A DNA stretch of 5,058 nt from contig JAFQPV010000104.1 in NCBI GenBank assembly GCA_017411585.1, positions 1-5,058 on the forward strand, written 5' to 3'. The notes beneath the pieces were generated by a model. That model was given only the letters and a program-made list of their open reading frames with translations. It did not search any database and was not told the DNA's origin. This stretch comes from Clostridia bacterium (GTDB taxonomy: Bacteria; Bacillota; Clostridia; UBA1381; UMGS1253). This document shows, one piece after another, positions 1 through 5,058 of the stretch. The position numbers and the translations under genes were made by a program. Within the stretch, counting starts at the first letter, position 1, and each line of letters begins with the position of its first letter.

Positions 1-1068
1 AGTAAGGTGTTTTATCTTGATTTTGAATTGCCGGAAAGCTGCAAGCTTGGTTGCGCACTGAATGTATACTTTATTTTGAATAAGGAAACGCTGTGGAGTG
101 CAGCCGGCTTTGAGGAAAGCTTTAAGCAGTTTGTTTTGGATGTAGAAAAAGAAAAGCTTTCGTATGCAAAAACCATAGCGCCGAAGATGGGCGAAAATGC
201 AGAGTATTGCCGCATCGAGGGTGAAAACTTCGCGTATTTGTTTAATAAGTTCTACGGCTTTTTTGAAAGCATGAAATACGAGGGTACGGAGCTTTTGGAT
301 TCGATGATGGATATGGGCTTCTGGCGTGCGCCGACCGACAATGAACGAAAAATTCAGCATACCTGGTCGGAACACATCAAGCAGGATTACCACAGTGCGT
401 GGGGCTTAATGCATGTGCAGCCGGACTGCAGAAGCTGCGAAATAAAAGCCAAGAAGGACCACATTGAAATTACAACCACACTTACGCTTGCCGCACCGTC
501 GCGCGTGCCGCTGATGAAGTGCGAGGTTGTGTATAAGGTGTTTGGTGACGGTAGAATTGAAACTGCGCTCGACGGCAATATCCATCCGGAGGCAGTTTGG
601 CTGCCGCGCTTCGGCTTTGAAATCATTATGCCGAAGGGTAACGAAAGCTTTGCCTACTACGGCATGGGTCCGTACGACAGCTATGCGGATATGCACCGTT
701 TAGACCGCCTCGGCTGGTACGAAACCACCGTTTCGGATGAATACACACCGTATATAAAACCGCAAGAACACGGAAATCATATTGAAGTTTGCCGCGTTTT
801 GGTGTATAATAAGAAAAAAATCGGTTTACTGATTGAAAGTGATACACCGTTCGAGTGCAGCGCATCGCATTATCACGCCTATGATTTGACGCGCACAGAG
901 AACTATGCGGACTTAGAGGCGAGCGAGCAGACCTTTATCGATATCGACTTTAAGAGCAGCGGCATCGGCTCGAACAGCTGCGGACCGGAGCTTATGGAAA
1001 AATATCGCTTCGACGATAAGCACATCGCGTATGGCTTTACAATCAGACCGTTTGATGGGAGAAAGTAA
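1..1068 (+). CDS. lacZ: LacZ-type beta-galactosidase (GH2), C-terminal part, 5' end outside window
   Basis: The reading frame is open from base 1 (AGT AAG GTG...), so the GTG at 7 is an internal codon and the gene starts upstream; 355 codons are visible before the TAA at 1066-1068. Family GH2 beta-galactosidases hydrolyse terminal beta-D-galactosides such as lactose. Residues here (counted from base 1) about 1-65 look like the end of the Ig-like domain 4, and about 70-355 are the beta-sandwich domain 5 (Bgal_small_N). Recognisable family motifs are FWRAPTDNER (107-116), YGMGPYDSY (220-228), EYTPYIKPQEHGN (247-259) and GIGSNSCGPEL (321-331), in the expected order. The catalytic glutamates lie in the TIM barrel, which is not in the window, so activity cannot be judged. 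No signal peptide can be assessed. The frame is intact up to the natural C-terminal region, so this is a window truncation, not a pseudogene. Substrate preference (lactose or another galactoside) is unknown; the LacZ-type assignment is firm, the exact symbol less so. Confidence 0.93.
   Translation, partial: SKVFYLDFELPESCKLGCALNVYFILNKETLWSAAGFEESFKQFVLDVEKEKLSYAKTIAPKMGENAEYCRIEGENFAYLFNKFYGFFESMKYEGTELLDSMMDMGFWRAPTDNERKIQHTWSEHIKQDYHSAWGLMHVQPDCRSCEIKAKKDHIEITTTLTLAAPSRVPLMKCEVVYKVFGDGRIETALDGNIHPEAVWLPRFGFEIIMPKGNESFAYYGMGPYDSYADMHRLDRLGWYETTVSDEYTPYIKPQEHGNHIEVCRVLVYNKKKIGLLIESDTPFECSASHYHAYDLTRTENYADLEASEQTFIDIDFKSSGIGSNSCGPELMEKYRFDDKHIAYGFTIRPFDGRK
1057..1065 (+). promoter_or_regulatory. 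Probable ribosome binding site of mutS2, inside the end of the beta-galactosidase gene
   Basis: GGGAGAAAG lies in the last codons of the upstream gene. The GGGAG core ends 13 nt before the ATG at 1075, which is longer than the usual 5-9 nt, so this is a rather weak site by spacing. Since the upstream stop is only 6 nt from the ATG, ribosomes finishing the first gene could help start the second (translational coupling; inference). Confidence 0.5.
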
Positions 1069-1074
1069 GCATAC

Positions 1075-3453
1075 ATGGAAAACAAGGCTTTACGCATTTT
1101 AGAATACGATAAAATTATAAAGACGATGGCGGAGTTTACGACAAACTCCGCCGTTGTCGACCGCATTTTGGCGCTTGTGCCGACAACGGATTTGGACACT
1201 GCCACGGCGTGGCAGAAGGAAACGACGGAGGCAACGGCGCTGCTTTTGCGCTTTGGGTATCCGAAAAATATGTCCGCGCCGCACGTGACGGGCGCGGTGC
1301 GCCGCTGTATGATTGGCGGCATACTGTCTTCGCGCGATTTATTGCAGGTGGCAAGTCTGCTTTCTATGTCTCGTCTGACAAAGCAGTACCTTGCGCAGGC
1401 GGAGGATGAGGAATTTCCGGTTTTATCCGGCTTGGGTGCAAGCCTCACCACCGTAAAGCCGCTTGAGGAAAAAATCGGACTTTGCATTTTAGATGAGAAC
1501 ACGATTGCGGATGGCGCAAGCGCCCAGCTTTCATCCATCCGCCGCAAGATGCACAATCTGCAGGATAAGATTAAAGACTTAATCGATGGGATTGTCCGTT
1601 CGGGCAAGTATCAGAAATATTTGCAGGATGCGCTTGTAACGATGCGCGGCGGCAGATATGTGATTCCGGTGAAGGCAGAGCATCGAAGCGAAATCCCCGG
1701 CGTGGTGCACGATACTTCATCGACGGGTGCAACGCTGTTTATCGAGCCGATGAGCGTGGTCAATGCAAACAACGAAATCCGCGACCTTGCCGCGCAGGAG
1801 CAGGCGGAAATTGAGCGCATTTTGGCAGAGCTTTCCGCAGAGGTGAGCGAATACGGCGATGCCATTGTTGCAAACTACAATGCGCTTTGCGAGATTGATT
1901 TTATCTTCTGCAAGGGTAAGCTTTCCGTAAAATACGGCTGTATTGAGCCGAGATTAAATGACCGCGGCGAAATTTATATCAAGCGCGGTCGCCATCCGCT
2001 CATTAACGCAAGAAATGTTGTGGCAAATGATATTTACCTCGGCAAGGATTTTGATACGTTGGTCATCACCGGCCCGAATACGGGCGGTAAAACCGTTACG
2101 CTCAAAACCATCGGTCTGTTTTCGCTTATGGCGGCGAGCGGCTTGCACATTCCGGCAAATGACAATTCCGAAATGGCTGTTTTTTCGTCCGTTTGGGCAG
2201 ACATCGGTGACGAGCAGAGCATTGAGCAGAACCTATCGACATTTTCTTCGCATATGAAAAACATTACCGGCATTATCGAAAACGCCGGCTATAATTCACT
2301 CGTGCTTTTTGATGAATTGGGTGCAGGTACTGACCCTGTGGAGGGTGCGGCGCTGGCGGTGTCTATCTTGGAGCATTTGCGCCAAAAGGGTGCGCGTGTT
2401 GCCGCAACCACGCACTACAGCGAGCTGAAAATCTTTGCACTTTCTACGCCCGGCGTGTGCAATGCATCGTGCGAGTTTAATGTGCAGACACTGCAGCCGA
2501 CCTACAAGCTTTTAATCGGCGTGCCGGGTAAGTCCAATGCGTTTGCAATCTCTGAGCGCCTCGGACTTAATAAAGAAATCATCGAGCGCGCAAAAACCAT
2601 TATGAGCGACGAGGATGTCCGTTTTGAGGATGTTATCGGCGATTTGCAGGAAAGCCGCAGAGTTGCGGATGAAGAGGCAAAGCGCGCGACCGGCATCCGT
2701 GCAGAGATGGATAAGCTTCGAAAAACTATGGAGATGCAAAAAAATGAGCTGGACGGCAGACGCAAAAAGATTTTAGACGAAGCCCGTCAGGAAGCAAGAC
2801 GCATTATCCTCGATGCAAAAGAGGAAAGTGCGCAGGTCATTAAAGAATTAAACAAATTAAAGAAAAATATACACGTAGCAGGTGCAGACCGCACGATTGA
2901 AGAATCGCGCCGCCGACTCAAGGGCAAGGAGGATGCCATTGATGCATCGTTTAGCGATGTAATCAAGGTCAAAAAGCACACAGAAGCCCCGAAGAGTGTT
3001 GCCGTCGGTGATTTTGTCGAGGTTGTGACCATCGGGCAGACCGCCGAGGTGTTAAAAGCACCGGACAGCGCCGGCAATGTGTATGTGCAGTGCGGTACGC
3101 TCAAAATGAATGTAAAGCTTTCCGATTTGCGCATGGCAGAGCGCCCGCAGGAGCCGAAAAAGCGCAAGCGTGCACCGCAGGAGGGCAGCTATGTAACGCG
3201 CAGAGCGGATGTGAAGAGTGAAATCGACTTGCGCGGACAGATGCTTGAGGATGCGCTCTACGAGGTGGATAAATACCTTGCCGATGCTTACAGTGCAGGA
3301 CTCGGGCAGGTCAGCATCATTCATGGTAAGGGCACGGGCGTGCTTAGAAGCGGCATTGCGGATATGCTTAAAAAGCACAAGCTGGTAAAAAGCTACCGCC
3401 TTGGCTTGTACGGTGAGGGCGAGAACGGCGTTACCATAGTTGAGTTAAAATAA
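1075..3453 (+). CDS. mutS2: MutS2 ATPase with C-terminal Smr domain (ribosome collision rescue / recombination control)
   Basis: Complete 792-residue protein; B. subtilis MutS2 is about 785 residues and is colinear by eye, including an LEYDKI segment just after the start, which supports the ATG at 1075. Order of parts: N-terminal MutS core and lever region (about 1-320) with RGGRYVIPVK (191-200); ATPase domain with Walker A GPNTGGKT (333-340), the signature segment DEQSIEQNLSTFSSHM (379-394), Walker B LVLFDE (409-414) followed by LGAGTDP, and the switch histidine in TTHYSE (H447); a charged coiled coil (about 520-615); a small KOW-like beta segment (about 643-687); and the Smr domain (about 713-792) with IDLRG (717-721) and HGKGTG (750-755). 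The MutS1 mismatch-recognition domain is absent, as expected for MutS2. In B. subtilis, MutS2 binds collided ribosomes and splits them; in other bacteria it has been linked to suppression of homologous recombination. Whether the Smr domain cuts nucleic acid is not settled in general; both conserved motifs are present here. It starts 6 nt after the beta-galactosidase and probably shares its transcript. Confidence 0.97.
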   Translation: MENKALRILEYDKIIKTMAEFTTNSAVVDRILALVPTTDLDTATAWQKETTEATALLLRFGYPKNMSAPHVTGAVRRCMIGGILSSRDLLQVASLLSMSRLTKQYLAQAEDEEFPVLSGLGASLTTVKPLEEKIGLCILDENTIADGASAQLSSIRRKMHNLQDKIKDLIDGIVRSGKYQKYLQDALVTMRGGRYVIPVKAEHRSEIPGVVHDTSSTGATLFIEPMSVVNANNEIRDLAAQEQAEIERILAELSAEVSEYGDAIVANYNALCEIDFIFCKGKLSVKYGCIEPRLNDRGEIYIKRGRHPLINARNVVANDIYLGKDFDTLVITGPNTGGKTVTLKTIGLFSLMAASGLHIPANDNSEMAVFSSVWADIGDEQSIEQNLSTFSSHMKNITGIIENAGYNSLVLFDELGAGTDPVEGAALAVSILEHLRQKGARVAATTHYSELKIFALSTPGVCNASCEFNVQTLQPTYKLLIGVPGKSNAFAISERLGLNKEIIERAKTIMSDEDVRFEDVIGDLQESRRVADEEAKRATGIRAEMDKLRKTMEMQKNELDGRRKKILDEARQEARRIILDAKEESAQVIKELNKLKKNIHVAGADRTIEESRRRLKGKEDAIDASFSDVIKVKKHTEAPKSVAVGDFVEVVTIGQTAEVLKAPDSAGNVYVQCGTLKMNVKLSDLRMAERPQEPKKRKRAPQEGSYVTRRADVKSEIDLRGQMLEDALYEVDKYLADAYSAGLGQVSIIHGKGTGVLRSGIADMLKKHKLVKSYRLGLYGEGENGVTIVELK

Positions 3454-3508
3454 CGGATTGTTTTGTAACCTGGATGTAATATTTCTTTAACGAAAATGCA
3501 AAAAAACC

Positions 3509-3537
3509 TTGACTTTTGGCGAAAAAAGTGGTATTCT
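3509..3537 (+). promoter_or_regulatory. Sigma-A type promoter of veg
   Basis: The -35 box TTGACT (3509-3514, 5 of 6 matches to TTGACA) is followed by exactly 17 nt and the -10 box TATTCT (3532-3537, 4 of 6 matches to TATAAT). A TG at 3529-3530 directly before the -10 (TGn) makes it an extended -10, which offsets the imperfect hexamer. An A-rich stretch at about 3493-3506 sits where an UP element would be. The predicted transcription start is near 3544, giving a leader of about 25 nt to the ATG at 3569. This is prediction from sequence only. The B. subtilis veg gene is also known for a strong own promoter. Confidence 0.78.
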
Positions 3538-3556
3538 TATATCATTATGTAGTATT

Positions 3557-3562
3557 GGGGTG
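3557..3562 (+). promoter_or_regulatory. Ribosome binding site of veg, deciding its start
   Basis: GGGGTG ends 6 nt before the ATG at 3569. It is a one-base variant of the GAGGTG core at ideal spacing. It supports 3569 over the upstream in-frame TTG at 3509, which has only an A-run and no purine-rich GG site at proper distance and is itself the -35 box. Confidence 0.65.
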
Positions 3563-3568
3563 TCAGAA

Positions 3569-3844
3569 ATGATAGAGAAAACAGACCTGATGATGGTCAA
3601 AGCCGGCTTGCAGAAGCACGTTGGCAAGAAAATCCGCTTGACCGCAAAGAAAGGTCGCAAAAGAGCTGTAGTCCGTCGTGGCACGATTGAAAACTTGTAC
3701 CCCAGCATTTTTACAATTCGCCTTGACAATCTGCCGGAAGACGAAACGGAGCAGCGCTGTGTATCCTTCAGCTATGCTGATGTTTTAACAAAGAATGTTG
3801 AAATTGCAATTTATAAGACGCAGGAACAGGCAACAGAAGCATAA
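3569..3844 (+). CDS. veg: Veg family protein (VEG / DUF1021)
   Basis: A 91-residue cytoplasmic protein; B. subtilis Veg has 86. The match is clear in GKKIRL (19-24), the central YPSIFTIRLD (44-53) and VSFSYADVLT (65-74), corresponding to YPSVFVIQLD and VSYSYADILT in B. subtilis. The stretch at 16-37 is strongly basic (KKGRKR and VVRR), and the pattern of short strands suggests a small SH3-like beta fold; nucleic acid contact is possible but unproven. In B. subtilis, Veg is abundant and stimulates biofilm formation; its biochemical role is not settled. The start at 3569 is chosen because the promoter lies at 3509-3537, a good ribosome binding site precedes this ATG, and the N-terminal length then fits the family. 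It has its own promoter and a terminator 20 nt after its stop, so it looks monocistronic. It sits between mutS2 and rarA, unlike the ksgA-veg-sspF-ispE neighbourhood of B. subtilis. Confidence 0.92.
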   Translation: MIEKTDLMMVKAGLQKHVGKKIRLTAKKGRKRAVVRRGTIENLYPSIFTIRLDNLPEDETEQRCVSFSYADVLTKNVEIAIYKTQEQATEA

Positions 3845-3863
3845 TCAGGGATAATTACAAAAG

Positions 3864-3887
3864 ACGGCATCGCGGATGCCGTTTTTT
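3864..3887 (+). terminator. Rho-independent terminator after veg
   Basis: A perfect 8-bp stem ACGGCATC (3864-3871) pairs with GATGCCGT (3875-3882) around the loop GCG, and is followed by a T-run through 3887. A G-U pair and A-U pairs with the upstream AAAAG extend the stem further. It lies 20 nt after the veg stop and 36 nt before the rarA start. The A-tract on the left is shorter, so it would terminate mainly in the + direction. Confidence 0.9.
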
Positions 3888-3907
3888 ACTTAGAAGCTGT
3901 TTTTTTG

Positions 3908-3916
3908 AAAGGAGGT
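3908..3916 (+). promoter_or_regulatory. Strong ribosome binding site of rarA
   Basis: AAAGGAGGT is a near-perfect complement to the 16S rRNA 3' end and ends 6 nt before the ATG at 3923. It fixes the rarA start. Confidence 0.93.
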
Positions 3917-3922
3917 AATCGT

Positions 3923-5058
3923 ATGGCAAGTCCGCTTGCAGATTTAATCAGACCGCAAAGCCTTGATGATGTTGTCGGGCAGACGCATCTCGTCAGCGAG
4001 GGCTGTGTGCTCAGAAAGCTCATTGACGGCGGCAATATTCCGAATTTAATCTTTTACGGACCGAGCGGTACGGGAAAAACGACCATTGCAAATATTATTG
4101 CAAAGAGTACGGGTAAGCCATTGTATAAGTTAAACGCCACGACTGCCTCTGTAGCGGATATTCGTGCAGTGGTAAGTGAGCTTGATGGCGTGGAAGCATC
4201 GGACGGTGCGATTTTGTATTTAGACGAGATTCAGAATTTCAATAAAAAGCAGCAGCAGTCGCTGCTCGAGTTTATTGAGACCGGTAAGCTTACCTTGATT
4301 GCTTCCACAACGGAAAATCCGTATTTTTATATCTATAATGCGATTTTGTCGCGCTCGAATGTGTTTGAGTTTAAGCCGGTCGAGCCGGCAGAAATTGAAA
4401 AGGCAATCGGGCGCGCGATAAAGCTTTTGTCCGAGCAAATGGGCGGTGTGACCATTTGGGTTTCGCCCGATGCCATAAGTCATCTGGCAATCTGCGCCGG
4501 CGGCGATGTCAGAAAAGCGTTAAACAGCGTGGAAATGCTTGTAATGTCTGCATCACCGGATGCGAGCGGCAACATCAAGGCTGGGGAGAAGGAAGCCCTC
4601 GCGGTGACACAGAAGAAGGTGCTTCGCCACGACCGTGACGGCGACAGCCATTACGATGTGCTCTCTGCATTTCATAAATCCATCCGCGGCTCAGATGTCA
4701 ATGCGGGACTGCATTACCTTGCGCGTATGCTTTCTGCAGGCGATATTATTTCGCCTTCGCGCAGACTTCTTGCCATTGCGTCCGAGGATGTCGGTATGGC
4801 GTACCCGCAGGCAGTTTCCATTGTGAAATCCTGTGTGGACAGCGCAATGCAGCTGGGACTTCCGGAAGCAAAGCTTCCGCTTGCGCAGGCGGTGATTGTG
4901 CTTGCGACTGCGCCGAAGTCGAATGCGGTTGTCTGTGCAATCGATGCAGCAATGGCGGACATTGAAAATAAGGACACGGGCAATGTGCCTGTGAATTTGC
5001 AGGATGCGCACTACAGTGGTGCCTCTAAGCTCGGGCATGGTGTGGGGTATAAGTATCC
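3923..5058 (+). CDS. rarA: RarA/MgsA replication-associated recombination AAA+ ATPase, 3' end outside window
   Basis: 378 full codons are visible and the frame is still open at the right edge; the family is about 420 residues, so roughly 40-50 are missing. RarA (MgsA; WRNIP1 in eukaryotes) is a clamp-loader-like tetrameric ATPase that acts at stalled replication forks with single-strand binding protein and influences recombination. Visible parts: N-terminal ADLIRPQSLDDVVGQ (5-19), Walker A GPSGTGKTT (46-54), Walker B ILYLDEIQNF (97-106, D101 and E102), sensor 1 region IASTTENP (126-133), arginine finger in LSRSNVF (R144), sensor 2 in GGDVRKALN (R197), then the MgsA C-terminal part beginning near HYDVLSAFHKSIRGSD (243-258) and reaching DAHYSGASKLGHGVGYKY. 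All ATPase residues are present. The usual DE(I/V)H-R after Walker B reads DEIQN here. The gene stands 36 nt after the veg terminator with a strong ribosome binding site. N-terminal start is supported by that site and by family length. Confidence 0.96.
   Translation, partial: MASPLADLIRPQSLDDVVGQTHLVSEGCVLRKLIDGGNIPNLIFYGPSGTGKTTIANIIAKSTGKPLYKLNATTASVADIRAVVSELDGVEASDGAILYLDEIQNFNKKQQQSLLEFIETGKLTLIASTTENPYFYIYNAILSRSNVFEFKPVEPAEIEKAIGRAIKLLSEQMGGVTIWVSPDAISHLAICAGGDVRKALNSVEMLVMSASPDASGNIKAGEKEALAVTQKKVLRHDRDGDSHYDVLSAFHKSIRGSDVNAGLHYLARMLSAGDIISPSRRLLAIASEDVGMAYPQAVSIVKSCVDSAMQLGLPEAKLPLAQAVIVLATAPKSNAVVCAIDAAMADIENKDTGNVPVNLQDAHYSGASKLGHGVGYKY

Noticed and set aside
1..1068. Beta-galactosidase fragment as a pseudogene
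   Set aside because: The frame is open at base 1 and continues to the natural C-terminal region with all expected domain 5 motifs; the missing N-terminal part is explained by the window edge.
903..1607. Antisense open frame of 234 residues spanning the beta-galactosidase-mutS2 junction
   Set aside because: It overlaps two well-supported genes on the other strand, its composition (serine, arginine, cysteine rich) is that of a shadow frame, no ribosome binding site or recognisable family is visible, and it crosses a gene boundary as chance stop-free frames do.
3447..3464. Possible hairpin just after mutS2 (AAAATA paired with TGTTTT)
   Set aside because: The stem is six A-T or G-T pairs with no GC core and no following T-run at the right place, so it is not credible as a terminator. 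No clear mutS2 terminator is visible before the veg promoter.
3540..3545. TATCAT as the veg -10 box
   Set aside because: It matches TATAAT at 5 of 6 bases but is 25 nt from the TTGACT box and has no other -35 at proper spacing; TATTCT at 17 nt with a TGn extension is the better choice.
3850..3855. GATAAT as a -10 box for rarA
   Set aside because: No -35-like hexamer lies 16-18 nt upstream (the position reads CAGGCA), and the strong terminator at 3864-3887 would stop a transcript starting there.
4691..5038. Antisense open frames of 60-115 residues over rarA
   Set aside because: They lie fully inside the rarA coding region, show low-complexity arginine/histidine or alanine/serine rich shadows, and match nothing I recognise.

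Overview
This window reads as ordinary chromosomal DNA from a low-to-mid GC Firmicute, most likely a member of the Clostridia. The main evidence is the gene set: a Veg-family protein and an MutS2 with a C-terminal Smr domain, both typical of Firmicutes, together with strong AAAGGAGG-type ribosome binding and a sigma-A-like promoter. The RarA and MutS2 sequences align by eye along their length with their Bacillus subtilis counterparts. A secreted-enzyme or gut lifestyle is only hinted at by the beta-galactosidase. The genus cannot be told from the sequence.

Layout, all four genes on the + strand. (1) Positions 1-1068 hold the C-terminal third or so of a LacZ-type (glycoside hydrolase family 2) beta-galactosidase whose start and catalytic barrel lie upstream of the window. 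(2) Positions 1075-3453 hold a complete mutS2, starting 6 nt after the beta-galactosidase stop, with its ribosome binding site inside the end of that gene. (3) Positions 3454-3568 are intergenic and carry a clear promoter (TTGACT, 17 nt, extended -10 TATTCT). (4) Positions 3569-3844 encode a 91-residue Veg protein, followed by a GC-rich hairpin with a T-run at 3864-3887. (5) Positions 3923-5058 encode the AAA+ ATPase RarA (MgsA), which runs off the right edge lacking roughly its last 40-50 residues.

The transcription picture is: mutS2 is probably co-transcribed with the beta-galactosidase upstream; veg is a short monocistronic unit with its own promoter and terminator; rarA follows the terminator at 36 nt with an excellent ribosome binding site but no recognisable promoter of its own in the gap. 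Functionally, mutS2 (collided-ribosome rescue and DNA recombination control) and rarA (stalled replication forks) are both stress and genome-maintenance housekeeping genes. The beta-galactosidase is metabolic and appears to be a neighbour by position rather than by pathway.

I found no mobile element, CRISPR array, tRNA, rRNA, riboswitch or convincing new system. The observations in Part 2 are mostly about gene arrangement, start-site choice and regulation, and have modest interest.
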